A DNA stretch of 61,986 bases from Perkinsus olseni (GCA_013115135.1 JABANP010000303.1:1-61986); one strand, 5' to 3'; positions 1 to 12,133 are shown, numbered from the stretch's first letter. Notes: generated by a model not told the origin, from the letters alone. Numbers and translations: made by a program.

Positions 1-160
1 TTGTCCGAACGACATTTTCGTCAGCAGTAGCAGAGCTTTGCCCCAGGCGGGGCACGCCCTGCCAGGTGAGGTTTGAACTCCCCTTGCTTCAGCCAAGTCT
101 GTCAATCGTCAAAGATATTTGTGTTGACTAAGCACCTTGCAATGGAACCCTTACGATAAC
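1..160 (+). other. 3' flank relic of the secreted-protein gene family
   Basis: These bases resemble the 3' flank of the family gene at 22485-22832: a 'ttttcgtcag' element, then 'tgtgttgactaag' and 'caatgga.tt/cttac'. The same 3' block follows other copies (near 7340, 10845 and 16425). A family member therefore probably lies just left of the window. No gene is seen here. Confidence 0.5.
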
Positions 161-483
161 TCCTTGTCAACACTTAAGCTCGCCGATTTTTTCAAGAATC
201 ATTCTTGCGCAGCGGTTCATTATGAACCGCTGCAACTTAGCACGAGCAAAGGAGTCTTGAAGGTCTTGATTCCTCGTATCGAGGAGAGTTTGACACATTG
301 GAGCTTCGATTCGATCCCATCAAGGACCTCGAGGCTCCGATGTATCAAACGCGAGAGGCTCTCGGCGAGAGCCAATAGCCAACCCGCGACGCGTTACCTC
401 TGCGGCGTTCAACTCGAGCGTCAACTTTTTTTATTCGAGATCATCTTCTAAGTGGAGGGGACCGTTGACGACCATTATTCCAT

Positions 484-560
484 TCAAATTCTGAGTCTCA
501 GAATCTGAATGGAATAATGACATTAATGATTCAACACTAATCAACTCTCAGAATCTGAGT
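484..560. repeat. Nested inverted repeats
   Basis: Two neighbouring hairpin-forming stretches are built on 'cagaatctga' and 'gattcaacac' arms. A run of 'gagattctga' repeats follows at 620-670. Nothing coding is recognised between 160 and 800. Confidence 0.6.
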
Positions 561-806
561 GATGATCAGTGTTGAATCGTTAATCACGGCCTGCCATCGA
601 CATCCATAAATATCCGGTCTCCAGAATCAGATTCTGGATTCTGAGATTCTGAGATTCTGAGATTCTGTTTCTTGGTTGATATAATTGAACGCTCCTCGGC
701 ACGAGACAGACAGAGTGACATCACTACCGTCGCACGAACATGGCTATGATGAACTCATTGAACTCTGATCTAGTACACTGTGTACTGTACACAAAAGTTG
801 CCAGAG

Positions 807-2078
807 TCAGTCGTGGGCTGGTTCATCCTTGCAACCTCGGCAACGATGAATTCGAGTCTTCACCCACCACTGCTGAGATTTTATCTCTTTAACTACCGGT
901 TTGTCGGGTCTTCTCAGCACGATAACTTTGTGATCGAGATCGAATGAGACGTCGTACTCGGCAAAGAAGAATCTGCCCAGAATCAGATTTTCTGGATGTA
1001 ACCCAATGGCGAGTCCGTCGAATATTTGCAGCCTACACCACCGACCATCGCATACTTGTACGTGACTGCTCAGGTGTATATCAAACTGCACTTCTCTGTC
1101 GACTCGGATAATCATTATGGGCAGTCGCTTTAACACGTCCTCGCGAATCCAGAGGAGACCACCCACATCGCTGAAAGCAGCCAAATTCTTGTCGTCTGTA
1201 GACCAAGGTTTCCTTGACCTCGTTCCGTCGACTCGGTCCGAACCGAATTCCTCTTCAATAGCCTCCCATATCATCGAGAATATCTTGGTGGGGACAAAAG
1301 TAGTATCACAGCCAGTGTCGACAGCAACGGTGCGGATATCCCCTCCATTCGACGGGGCAGTCGCTCGGTTTTGGCCAGTAGAGGAGCTTTTTACTCACGC
1401 CGCGGATGCGGCCCCTGCGAGTGGGCCATCGGTCGACGAGAAGTCTGCGAGAGTGAGTGAGGGCGAATCTCTTGCTCCCAACATTTCTTTGCCGAGCTCT
1501 AACTGGCCGGTAATTCCCTCCGACATCTCTGACGCCTGCACCGAGATGGTGAGATGAGGAATGGCTTCTTTCTGGAAAAGTTGTTCGACGAAAGAGGTCA
1601 TTCCAAGACCGAGATTTACAATGGGTGGCGGTAGACCCAACCCAAGCACTGCGTTCGGCTGAATGCCGTTCTCAACACGCGAGCTTCCAATCAGCAGGCC
1701 AATCAGGAAGTTACTTATATTCTGCCCGTCGACCTGCACCGTGACTTCTCGATACACGAACTTGTCGATGTGGCCGTACAAGAATTCGACGGTGTGAGAG
1801 CGTCGAGTGAGCAAACTGTCGAGTGTACAGGGGTCGGTTGGAGGGCAGAAGTAGCAACCGGAGACGAGATGCCTGCAAGACCCAACTCCGTATATGGACT
1901 CATACCAATCACCGTACACCACGTAGGTATTGGAGCTCCCTGTATCAACCGCAAGGTTTACCGAATTGCCATCAATATTCATTTCTACTTTGTTGCGCTC
2001 AATTGGAACGGACAATACCGATGAAGTAGAGCATAGTCTCCACCATGCTGCTGAGTGCAGTATCGCAGATCTTAGCAT
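807..2078 (-). CDS. Pepsin-like aspartic protease (family A1), spliced
   Basis: Read on the minus strand, the N-terminal part carries the first catalytic motif 'VDTGSSNTYVV' and a pepsin-like body with 'NAVLGLGLPPP'. It ends at a GT donor (gtgagtaa) near 1393. The second part (about 1340 to 807) opens with the second catalytic motif 'AVDTGCDTTFVPTKIF'. Both catalytic aspartates of an A1 protease are thus present. The start at 2078 is a guess: it precedes a moderately hydrophobic leader, so the enzyme may be secreted or vacuolar. The intron boundary is unresolved, because the obvious donor and the candidate acceptors do not keep frame cleanly; an extra intron or a small frameshift is possible. 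Two decayed copies lie at 8950-9130 and 11090-11610. Confidence 0.72.
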
Positions 2079-2199
2079 AGGTTGTAAGCAACTGTCCTGC
2101 GAAAAGCCATTGTGCCACGAGCCTCTGCAGCAAGGCAAACGAGGTACCCGGTTTGGAGCCGCGTAATGGAGTGGTGGACAGTCCACCAAGTCACTTCTT

Positions 2200-2796
2200 T
2201 TGAGTCGGATGTTCGACGGTTGAGGAGAAAATCTCTCTGAGAGCTAGACGAAGTGGAGGAATGTCGTACTACTAATGCACTACGAACTCGGACTTTAAAT
2301 GGCACAGTCGTACAGAGTCAGTGGCAGGCCTCTCATTAAAAGGGCGTCTCGCAGTCTGAGTTTCAGACTGAGAGACACCCCTGCGAGGAAAGATTTTCGT
2401 GACGGAAGAATGGGCCGAGCAGCGTACCTGGTGAGAAATTCCGCAAGAGACGCGGCTGCTCATGAGCCGCGCAGAGGAAACCAGGCGCGCCCGAGCTAGA
2501 AACGTCTCGCCGGAGGGTGGCGTTTTCTGTTAGCATCCTCGCCCCTTGCGGCAGTTCTGCGGTATTTTCCCCAAGTTTTACGGAATGGGTTCCCGATCCA
2601 TCAGACGGCTTCGGCCCGAAGCCTTCGGCCTTCAGGACCCGAAGTTCGGCTTCCGCAGAAGCCAAAAATGTGATATAGATTCTGACAGAAAACCGTGTGG
2701 CACACGGTTTTCGCGTCCCGCGACCTCGCTGTGGTCAAGGGACGTGGCTATGGTATCGCGTCGCTATACCTCCACGGCTCTGACGGCAATGAGTGT
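2200..2796. other. No gene recognised
   Basis: Short overlapping open frames and small inverted repeats occur (for example around 2345-2370 and 2595-2660). No protein family, signal peptide or splice structure can be supported here. Confidence 0.5.
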
Positions 2797-3275
2797 CATA
2801 TCGTACAGTTTCCCGAAGCAACTCATAGAGGTTCTTCTCGTGTACCGCAAGTTCGTACAGTTCCACCTCATACGGTTTCCAATCGTACAGTTTCGCTTCG
2901 TACAGCGCCATATCGTCCAGTTGCATTCAGTACAGTGTCATTCCGTACAGTTTCGAATCTCACAGGGTCCACCAGTACAGTGTCATATCGTACAGTGTCC
3001 GCTCAAGCAGTTTCACATAGTACAGTGTCAAAGAGTACAGTTTCACCTCATACAGTGTCAAATCGTACACCCTACTCTCGTACGGATGTATCTGATCCAG
3101 CATAATTTCGTCCAGTGTTCATCCCACCCAAAGGTGCAACTCGTCCATCTCTGTGCGTCCAGTATGAATTCGTCCAGTATAATTCCATCCAGCGTGACGG
3201 TTTCGACCATGTTTCATCCACCGTTTCCGTGGGTTTTTTCATTTGATCCAGTATCATTTCATCCAGGCATTACTC
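2797..3275 (+). repeat. Degenerate 15-bp minisatellite (TACAGT/TCCAGT type)
   Basis: Tandem degenerate copies have a period near 15 bp with the core 'cgtacagtttca'. They drift to 'ttcgtccagtat' after about 3100. Related arrays lie at 19127-19250 (same strand) and 28570-28830 (opposite strand). The long open frames across this array follow from the period being divisible by three and are not treated as genes. Confidence 0.8.
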
Positions 3276-4479
3276 TTTGCGTGAACAGAACACGAACTCG
3301 TTGCAATTGCTCGAAACACACATTACTCCACGATCGTCATCATCGGATCAATTCGGATAATAGCATTTAGTCATAAGGACGAAAAGTAACTTCATACAGA
3401 GCGAGGCATTGAGATCATGGTTAAAGTAGAGGAATGATGACGATAAGTATCGAAAGTGCTCAACTGATGGAGTACTCCCGCCCGTGGGGACGGGCGTGGT
3501 ACCAAGGTCACCCGTGCCACTGAAAGTATAACGTCCTGAGCGTATACTTCGCCTTGCTCGAGTGAGAGCCTCGCTGCAGGTCCTCAAATAAATTATGTAT
3601 TGAAGGTCTGGCAGTCGCTGAGGATTAGGATACCAAGAAGTCCCACAATACTCTGGGAAATTGACATTAAATAATCGAGTTAAAGTCTCGTCGCACTCCT
3701 TACGGCTTCTAGTAGGCTTACGATAATTATCCCCACATTGCAGGCGGTGGAAGAGCCTATCATGCTCATCGTACTGATCAGTGATGAGTCATCACTGATA
3801 ACCAATGCAATATGATAGAACCCAGGGTGACGGATTGACAGAGTGTTACTGAGAGTATGGTGATACGCCCCAAATAAGTCAGATGTTCTCTCAATAGAGC
3901 CGGCGTGATTCCATTCATACAAGGAAAGAGCGGTGGGCGCGAATCAGTGCCGATGAAGGTTTTCGTGAAACACTTCACGAAGCTATCAAAATTGGAGCGT
4001 AAAGACCGACATCGGAATCACGAACAGGGTTATCATCTGTAGAGTTGGCGGCACCATCGGCATGGGTCTCCGCGGAATCATGAGGCCACTCGCAGGCAAG
4101 TTGGTCTGGAGAAACATGGAGCAAATTTCGCGGTTTGCGGTGGATTACCTGAACGTGTCCTCTTGAACGGTGGCTGAGTAGGCACTTGAGAGGCGTTAAT
4201 CGGCGGTGACTAGGCTGAAGTTGGGCTGGAGGAAATAAATCCCCCTCGGTGGAGAGAGGAGACTCAAAAGTGTATCCAAGTGTAGAAACACGTAACCTGA
4301 AGAGAGAAGCTTGATCACGTGGAAGAAAGTGATCAAAACCTATGATGATGCAAATTCCCTGCCTTCAGTCACGCTGTCGCAGCATGGAAGGAGGAGCTGG
4401 AGTCAGCCACCGTGGCTGAGCAGCAATTGCAACCTGCTGCTGCCGTGCTGATTGCCGTGCTGCTGCCTGCTGTGAACCT

Positions 4480-4520
4480 GAGCTGATTTTGCCGTGGCTG
4501 AGCCACGGCAAAATCAGCTC
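4480..4520. repeat. Perfect 20-bp-arm palindrome
   Basis: Arms 4480-4499 and 4501-4520 are exact reverse complements around one central base. The surrounding DNA is rich in 'gctgctgc' runs. Confidence 0.85.
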
Positions 4521-4782
4521 TGCTGCAGGTTTCGGCCATGGTGGCGCTTCGCCACTGGCGAGGATAGCCCTCCAAGTTCCTAGGAATTGCTCCAACGCAG
4601 CCCTCTGTGTTGCCGCAACACTGCTGCGTCTGGTATCTTACCAGCAGACAGTCCGCTTCGAGCTCCAAGTCTGCTGCAGAATTGGAGCTCGGTACCATCG
4701 CGGCCACCAGGCTCGCTGCGCTTGGTTGTGCTAAGGCTCTTGACCACTCTCTTTCGGTCAAGGGCCTGACCCTCCATGAAGT

Positions 4783-5340
4783 TCATGGCATGAACGTCGC
4801 GGCGGCAGTTATAGGGTGCAGCGCTGGAGAGGCTTGCCTACTCAACCCTGGTATCCCTGGGTCGAGACTATTATCACGGAGGAGGCCAAGAGCTACGCGC
4901 TTGAGGCTTTCCGAACTGAGAACGCGATCTTCACGGATGGCTCGGTGGTCAAGAACGTCAAGTCCGGCGCTGCAATGGTGGTTTATCGTCGGGGTGTAGA
5001 GGTCCATTCCGACTTCTAGAAGCTCTTCCCTACGCTACGGTCATAGACGGCGAACTCCTCGGGGTTCTCGAAGGTCCGCTGGGTTGTCTCCACGGGCCGT
5101 GGACCACGGCGGAGGATGAGACTTGGGAGATCTTTACGGACTCTCAGGCGGTGCGAAAAATATTTTGCCAAAATACTGTCGCCCCGAGCATCCACGGCCC
5201 GGTGGGATAAGGCGAGGCAGATTCGTCTGTCCGTGTCTGAAATCCTCGGCAGGGTATCGCTTCGGTGAGTACCTGGGTACAGTTCAATCAGTGCCAATGA
5301 ACGGGCCGATGAGCTAGCAGCCAAGGGTGCCTCCATGAGG
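4783..5340 (+). mobile_element. LINE remnant: RNase H domain, frameshifted
   Basis: Fragments in different frames spell an RNase H domain in the right order: 'AIFTDGS' near 4930, 'DGELLGVLEG' near 5050, 'EIFTDSQAV' near 5130 and 'SISANERADELAAKG' near 5300. These carry the four acidic catalytic positions (D, E, D, D). In-frame stops and frameshifts break the domain, so this is a dead non-LTR retrotransposon fragment. No reverse transcriptase core is seen next to it. Confidence 0.72.
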
Positions 5341-5923
5341 GAAGTCTCTGCGGAGACTGAAATCAGTGTGGGGACTCTTCGGCGATTTCGAGGTGAGGCT
5401 GGCCGCCTGTCACTGCGCAAATGGTGGTCGGACTGTCCGACTCGGCCAAGACAGTCCACTGTGGACTTACTAAGTCCACAGTGGACTGTCCACTGCGTAA
5501 CACGCAATCCCCGTCGTACCCGCAAATCACATCGGTTCAGTACTGACGTGAAGTCGACGACTTCAAGTCGTGTACTAAGGCAAATGTGCGTTACGCTCCG
5601 TCCCGGTTTATGCGTACAGAGTAGTCTGGGCTTCAGCAATTTCATGAGATCCATCTCACAAGCTCCCTTTGGCCTTGTATTCCACGAATGAGCAAGAAGT
5701 CTACAACAAGGTGTACTGATGGTGACACCCGTGGCGCCGGGGACAGGAACGGTGGCGCCATGTTTGAGGCCTACTACTGGGGTCGACGTCTCACGCTCCT
5801 ACTCTACGCTCCTCAACGAGACTGGTTCGTGCGGACTCTCGAATTTGAGCATGTAATTGTTATTCCTACCTCAAGGTAAGGTCTTCTACCAAGGATGCTT
5901 TAAAGCGGGCCATTCGGGGACTG

Positions 5924-5990
5924 TCCCACTCGGGCTAGCACGTATACTCATCGTGATTCATTGATGGAGCTACCGAAGCCTCAAACTTGC
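5924..5990 (+). promoter_or_regulatory. Conserved upstream block of the secreted-protein family
   Basis: The block reads 'gactgtcccactcgggctag' followed by 'cacgtatactcatc'. Versions precede family genes at 9416, 11919, 13744, 15594 and 22268 and, on the minus strand, near 18366. It lies about 215-260 nt before the ATG in most copies but about 640-680 nt in this copy and the one at 9416. Function is inferred only from conservation and position. Confidence 0.45.
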
Positions 5991-6602
5991 CGGAATACCA
6001 TTCCGTCTTGCACATTCAAGACCGGTGGCGAACGGCTTCAATCAGTCACTCCGCCCCCGAGTCGGGAGTCTCGGCATTAAGAATTCAGCCACACAATGAT
6101 AAACAAGCAGTGTTGTTGAGCTAAGCTAGCGAGACGCCTTAGCCACGAGTACGTCGCGTCGCACGGAAAATGCTGCGAGCCCTGGCGCGCAAATATGCGC
6201 CGCGTATGTCGCTGTGGGCTGAATTTTTGAGATTGCCATCTGACCTGGGCTCACTTGTTTGTGAATAGTTATTGAAGGTCGCTCGTTTAACGAGGATTCC
6301 GCCCCACTCCACGAAAGGGCCCTGCTATTGAAGTCAATCGACGCTGATGACGTTCCGTGGGCACGCGTGAACAATGTCCATGGAGCTAGGCTAAGCGCAG
6401 TGCGCTTAGTGCACGCGTAACCTCGCTGAGGAACCTCTGCCAAATTATCATGTTGTGAGTATGGTTAACATTTCGGTACCCCACGTAGCCACTGCCACCA
6501 TTTTCGGTTGGCTCCGGAGCCAGCGATGCCTTTGAGTTCAGTGCTGGGAGGGCTTAACCTTGGGCAGAGAGAAACAGTATTAGCCACCTTGTCTTCTCAA
6601 AT

Positions 6603-6953
6603 ATGTTTACCATCCTGAAGTCGCTCCTGTCGGTCTTCCTTCTCACTGCGGTGAATGGCCAAGTGGTTAAGTACGAGTACTCCTATAAGGGATTCGAACT
6701 TCAATACCGTCAGGACGGTCCAGAAAAAGCGGAAGTCTGTTTTCGATGCAATCCTGGAGCTTCGTGGCGCAGCTATCCGGAGTACTCTCCGTCTCGCTTC
6801 TATCCGGATGGGATACACTTTACCGATCCATTGAGAAACAGGTACACCGAGTACGAAATACAGCGGCTTTGCCTTGGCATATCATCGACCGAGTTCTTTG
6901 AAAAGAAGTTATATGTACGACATAAGCTTTCTGCAAGACTGCCCGGTTACTGA
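6603..6953 (+). CDS. Small secreted protein, family member 1
   Basis: A 116-residue protein with a signal peptide at residues 1-19 (MFTILKSLLSVFLLTAVNG), followed by the family signature 'QxxxYEYxYKGFxxxYRQDG', a mid-protein 'FYPDGIHFTDPL' and a C-terminal 'RLC'. The same architecture recurs in the genes at 10055, 12134, 13994, 15851, 17765 (minus) and 22485. The family is not recognised beyond being secreted. Two conserved cysteines could form a disulfide. Single exon. The ATG is placed by the shared 'tgaagtcgct' leader coding. The conserved upstream block lies about 680 nt before it, and copy 2 at 10055 is its closest relative. Confidence 0.78.
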   Translation: MFTILKSLLSVFLLTAVNGQVVKYEYSYKGFELQYRQDGPEKAEVCFRCNPGASWRSYPEYSPSRFYPDGIHFTDPLRNRYTEYEIQRLCLGISSTEFFEKKLYVRHKLSARLPGY

Positions 6954-7751
6954 GTGGAGACGATAGTAGCCCTTGCTCATAGCTCTCTTTATGGTTATGC
7001 TGCGGTCAGTTGCCGGTGAGAACTTGTCGCAGTGTGAGGCGACAGCACCTACTTTTTTGTCACTCTAAGAGTGATACTCTCATGGGTTCGTCATCTGTTT
7101 CATCATCCTTCGGAGTGTTTTTACAAGCTCATGAAGCTCTCAAGGGAACTGAGGCTCTTCAAGCAATCCTTAAGGGTTTAGTAGTATTATGCGAAGAATT
7201 TTTGTTTTGTCGAGGAAAAGCAGCTACTGTTCCAACGACGTTCTCGTCCCAAAGGCGATTTCGTCAGTTGTAAGAGAGCTTATGAAGCCGAGCGTCAACA
7301 GACATCAATCCGTCATTCGGTTACTAGGTCTCAATCACTCCACGGAGGTACTTGTGTTGGTTCTGTAACATACTCAATGCTTAAAAATATGGGATGTACC
7401 GGCTCGGGTGAACCTGAAGAGCTTAGTGTACGGGTGCCTGCCCACTGGGGAACTCAACACAGTAATGAAGTGGTGAAAGATCAATGAACAAAGGAGCGTG
7501 ACGCAACTACTGTTCATATCGATCAGGTTCATAGCTCGCGCCCCGCTCATGGTGCTGCCACTAATAACGCAGGCTGGCCACACAATAGACCCTCTCGGCA
7601 TAGGCGTAGCCAGGGGGTGGCATTTGGTGACCATGGCCACCCAGCAATTTCTCCCATGCCACCCATATCTTGTGGGGGGCCTAACTCTGTGGCGTGCGCT
7701 GGTTTTCGAGGCGACTGCATCGCCGCCAACTTGGCGCTGAAAACCGCTGGT

Positions 7752-8452
7752 GATCAGGGGCCTATTTCACAAGGGCTCATAAGGAGCAAAAATTGTAAGG
7801 TGCCTTACGGTTTTCTCGTAAGTCGCTTTCACATCCTTACGATTTGAGTCGTAAGGGTAAGGTGCCATGAGGCTCCTCGCCATAGGGCACCTTACCGTAA
7901 GGCTCCTTACATTAGGAGGGGTAAGGACGTGCTCCTAACGTAAGGCTATTTCACGAAAGGCCTTTTGGCATGCCTCCTTACGGACCTTACGTAAGGTGCC
8001 GTAGGGTACCTCCGGGGGTTCCCTACGCGGACTTACGATCTGCGCCTTACGGGATTTTTGCGGTTTCGCTCCGCTCATGGCTTGACCCGCATCGGTATTC
8101 CCTGGGAAAGTTCAATTCTCGCTCCACGAACTTTCTCGGACATTTCGGACTTGAAGGAATTACCTCATGTTCCCACTTCCCCTCGCCGTTTTCCTTGAGA
8201 TACGCTAAGATAGCAAGACATCCCCAAGTTGTACTAAATCTTATCTCAAAGCTGCGTGTCTTCGCGGTTGCATTTCGCTTATTAGCCACCGTAAGGTGCC
8301 CTTCATAAGGTGCACCTTACGGATAGGTGCATAAGGTGCAAGGAGCGATTTCTTGTGAAAGAAGTCTCCTTGCGTCGTAAGGCACCTTGCTCCTTGCACC
8401 TGTCCGTGAGGTGTTCCGTGAGGAGCCTTTCTTGTGAAATATGCCCCTGACG
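7752..8452. mobile_element. Non-autonomous inverted-repeat element (MITE-like)
   Basis: The left end 'tcaggggcctatttcacaag' is mirrored at the right end (8421-8450) as 'cttgtgaaatatgcccctga'. The interior is packed with partly palindromic 'taaggtgccttacg' units and has no convincing coding frame. I see no clear target-site duplication. A similar terminal motif, 'ctggggcctatttca', appears near 25718. Confidence 0.6.
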
Positions 8453-8949
8453 TTGCCAACACGGGCTTCGATGCCAGTGGCATGTTATTCAATAACAGTC
8501 ATGCCTGTATTGCCGCCCTTGTATAATATATCAGCTCACTGATCAGCCTCCCGTATTGGAAAGACCAACCGTGTCCGCCTTGCCAGATGGAGCCTATCCG
8601 TCTCCCCCTTCGTCGCTAGCTTTGGTCAAGAAAGTTGGTGTTGCCCATACCATAGAGTTGGGAAAGGATTATTCATTCTTGTCGACCTGCTGTGACCGGC
8701 GCTCGCGACTCGGGAGTCCCGAGCGATCGTGGGACGCCGGGCACAGCTTTATCATGTCGTACTCGGATGGGGGAAAAGGGGCTCACAATCGCCCCGCCTC
8801 TTCGGAAAAATCTGTGACACTATACAGCCAACTGGCAGCTTATACATCGGCCCAATAGTCGGTGTTGGTATGCACAATATTCAATGTATCCGGTACACTG
8901 TGCACATTCTCGGCATGAACTCTAATGTGGGATTTGTTTCACGAGGCAA

Positions 8950-9130
8950 AAACCTATAAGTCTTTCGCGAACGTGAATTGAGCGGTAAAGTACTTTCTTC
9001 GCCCGCATTCATCAGATGAAGTTCATCTCTGGCGCCACTGACAAGTAGCCCTAGGCATCTAGGTGGCGGCAGACCCAATCCAAGCACTGCGTCATTATCT
9101 GGCAATGCGAAGTAAGTACTCGCGCATAAA
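8950..9130 (-). pseudogene. Aspartic protease relic 1
   Basis: The minus strand preserves 'NDAVLGLGLPPP', matching the protease gene at 807-2078. No catalytic motif or continuous frame remains. Confidence 0.55.
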
Positions 9131-9209
9131 ACCAACAAGAAGTGAGTGCATCGGAGAAAGTCTATACTGTCCCAGCACAATAAGACCATTTGTCCACACT
9201 GTGGACAAA

Positions 9210-10880
9210 TGTGTACTGATGGTGACACCCGTGGCGCTGGGAACAGTAACAGGGGTGCCATTTTTGAGGCCTACTACTGCGGTCGACGCCTCACGTTCCT
9301 GATCTACGCTCCTCAGCGAGACTGGTTTGTGTGGAGTCTCAAATCTGAGCGCGCAATTGTTATCTCTACCACAAGCTGAAGCATTCTACCCAGGATGCTT
9401 GAAAGGACGCCACCTGGGGACTGTCCCACCCGGGCTAGCACGCATACTAATCGTGATTCATTGATGGAGCTACCGGAGCCTCGAACTTGACGTCGTACGA
9501 TTCCGTCTTGCACACTAAAGACCATTGGCGAGCGACTTCATTCAGTCAGTCCACTCCCAGTTAGGGAGTCGCGATCAATCGCGAAAAATCAGATAACCAG
9601 GCAGTGCTGTTGAGCTAAACTAGCGATACGTCTCAGCCAAGAGCACGTGGCATCGCACGGGACATGATGCGAGCCTCGGCCCGCATATGACTCAGTTTCC
9701 GGGATTTCCATCTAATCATGGCTCACTTGTTATGTGAATAGTTGATGAAGAAGTCTCTCGTTATAGAGGATTGCGCTACGCTCTCCGGAAGGATTACTCT
9801 ATTGAAACCAGTCGACGCTGATGACCGCTCCGTGGGCACTCGTAGACATGGAGCTAGGCTAAGCGCGCGCGTATCATGGCAGCGGAACCTTTCTCAAATC
9901 ATCGTGCTATGAGTATGGTCAACATTCTGTAGCCACCACCACCACCACCACTATTTTTTTATCGATTGGATCCGGGGCGAGCGATCATCGAGGGCAAGCG
10001 AGGGCTTAATCTTGGGCTGAGATAAACAGCATTACCTATCTTGTCTTCAAAAATATGTCTACCATCCTGAAGTCGCTCCTGTCGGTCTTCCTTCTCGCGG
10101 TGGTGAACGGCCAAGTGATTGAGTATGAGTATGACTATAAGGGTTTCGGCGTTGAATACCGTCAGGACGGTCCAGGGGAAGCGGAACTCCGTGTTCGATG
10201 CAATCGTTTAGCTGATTGGTATGCCTTTCCCGTCTCTCCGTCCACTTACTACCTGGATGGTATGTATTTTGCGGATCCATTAAGAGTCGAACATACCGAC
10301 TACGAACTGCAGCGGTTTTGCCATGCCTTAACGCACACCGAGTTCGATGAAAGAAATCTATTTGTACGACGTAAGCATTCCGCAAGGCTCCCCGGTTACT
10401 GAGCGGCGACCATAGTTACTATGTCATAGTAGCCCTTGCTGTCAGTGCTTCATGATGAAGCAGTATAGTCACGAATTTATGCTACGGTCAATTGCTTGTG
10501 AGAACTTGTCGCAGTGTGCAGCGGCAGTACCTAATTTTTTGTCACTCTGGAGAGTAGTACTCTTCTGTGATCGTTACCTGTTTCGTCATAGTTCGGAGTG
10601 CTATCATAGAATCATGATGCTGCCAAGGGAACTAAGTCACTTCAAGCACCCCTTTAGGCTGAGTACTATTATTCGAAGATTTTTTGTTGAGGCAAAGTAT
10701 CTATTTTTACAACGACATTCTCGTCCCAAAGACCATTTCGTCAGTTGTAATATAGCTCAAGGCGCCGGGCCGCCCGGCCCGGGCGTCAACAGACATCAAC
10801 CCGTCATTCGGCAATTTGGTCTCTATCAGTTCACGGAGGTACTTGTGTTGATCCTGTAAGATACTGTATTCAGTACTTGA
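9210..10880 (+). repeat. Segmental duplication, copy B
   Basis: Partner of 5707-7400. It contains secreted-protein gene 2 and the same 5' and 3' flanks, including 'gactgtcccacccgggctag' near 9416. Confidence 0.75.
10055..10402 (+). CDS. Small secreted protein, family member 2
   Basis: A 115-residue paralogue of the gene at 6603. The signal peptide 'MSTILKSLLSVFLLAVVNG' leads into 'QVIEYEYDYKGFGVEYRQDG', then 'YYLDGMYFADPL' and a C-terminal 'RLPGY' shared with copy 1. Single exon in a duplicated segment. Differences from copy 1 are scattered substitutions that keep the frame, which suggests selection on the protein. Function unknown. Confidence 0.78.
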   Translation: MSTILKSLLSVFLLAVVNGQVIEYEYDYKGFGVEYRQDGPGEAELRVRCNRLADWYAFPVSPSTYYLDGMYFADPLRVEHTDYELQRFCHALTHTEFDERNLFVRRKHSARLPGY

Positions 10881-10957
10881 AAGTACGGGATAAACTGACT
10901 CGGCTGAAGCTGAAGAGCAGAGTCGCTCTCGGTCGGAAAACCGCCTGACTGATGCAC

Positions 10958-11022
10958 CGAAATCGTGCCTTAGTTCGAATGTATTACATAATGAAATACA
11001 TTCGAACGAAGGCACGATTTCG
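10958..11022. repeat. Inverted repeat, 28-bp arms
   Basis: Arms 10958-10985 and 10995-11022 pair with a single mismatch around a 9-nt loop. Confidence 0.85.
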
Positions 11023-11089
11023 ATGTAATTTACATTCACCTTGAAATCTCGGTTGGCTTCAAATTGAAGCCTTCAATAGCCATGATGGC

Positions 11090-11610
11090 CCACGATTCAT
11101 GGGGATACGCCCGATCAAAGTCGCACATCGAAAGTTTGAATTCCAAACGGGTCACCCACGGCAAGCGACCCATATCGGTGCGGGCGACCAATTCTTTCTC
11201 GTCTGAAAGGTGAGGTTTTTCAACCTCGTTCCATCGCCCCGGTCCTGACCCAGTTCAACCTCAATAGCTCTCGACATTATTGAAAATACCTTGAGGGGGT
11301 TGAATCACAGCCCATTATGGGCTGCCCATATCTTCATACGAACAAGATGCTATCATTCTTCACGACCAATCCCAAATCATGTCCACTTGACCTTCGCCTG
11401 TGCGGTTTTCTACCGAGACTGCGGATATTATTTTCTTCATCGGAGTCCGATGATCGGACTGTCAGTCAAGGGGAAGTAACGGCGCAACTTGCGCTCCGCG
11501 AGCATCTTCACAAAGCATGAACAGGGCAGCCATTCCCTCCTAAAATCCTAAGATGGTGAGGTGAGAGATCATTCCGTTTCTGAAAAGCAGTTCAAGAGAA
11601 GAAGTTGCGA
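11090..11610 (-). pseudogene. Aspartic protease relic 2
   Basis: The DNA aligns by eye, in the same order, with about 1090-1600 of the protease gene. Examples are 'cctcgttccatcgccccggt' against 'cctcgttccgtcgactcggt', and 'aagatggtgaggtgagagat' against 'gagatggtgagatgaggaat'. Frames are broken. It lies downstream of a secreted-protein gene, as the relic at 8950 nearly does. Confidence 0.6.
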
Positions 11611-12133
11611 TATACCATATGATATAGTCTATATCAGATATAGGGCTTAGGGTGAATCTTCTTGTAGGTCAGTTTAGTTATTCAGATTCACTGTGAATCA
11701 TTCACACCTAACGGTGACGCGATCGCCGCGCCGGAGACAGCCACGAAGGCGCCGCACCTCCCATCTCATTTGTACGTCGACAGCTTGCGGCGCGAGCTTG
11801 CGTACTGCCCTATACTTCTCATCACAGCTGGTTCAATGCGGCTTCTGGGATTCCAATGTTTGATTGGTATCTCTACCCGCAGGCAACGCGCTTCCTCATG
11901 ATGTCCAAGAGCCCGGCAACGGAGACTGTCCCACTTGGTCCAGCACGCATATCTATCCTACCTCATCGATCAAGCTACCGAAGCCTTGACGAGAGGGAAC
12001 ATCTCTGAAGGTTGCAGAGAACTCGTGTCGTTGAGCTCGATTCAGGAAATTCCTTCTTCGAGTCCAATTTCCATTGCGATGTACTCGCCTGACCTTCAGG
12101 ACAGCTTCATTGGCCTCGGCTATCTTTTAACAT

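Larger units (their letters stand above)
5707..7400 (+). repeat. Segmental duplication, copy A
   Basis: This segment matches 9210-10880 over most of its length. The match starts at 'tgtactgatggtgacacccg', runs through the conserved upstream block and a secreted-protein gene, and ends in the shared 3' flank. A conserved open piece near its start (5704-5879; matched by 9208-9379) keeps the residues 'FEAYYxGRRLT' and 'YAPQRDWFV'. It may be a remnant of another gene. Confidence 0.75.

Noticed and set aside
2546..3370. A long open frame over the 15-bp minisatellite
   Set aside because: The repeat period is a multiple of three, so frames stay open by construction. There is no start context, domain or splice evidence, and two frames are open together.
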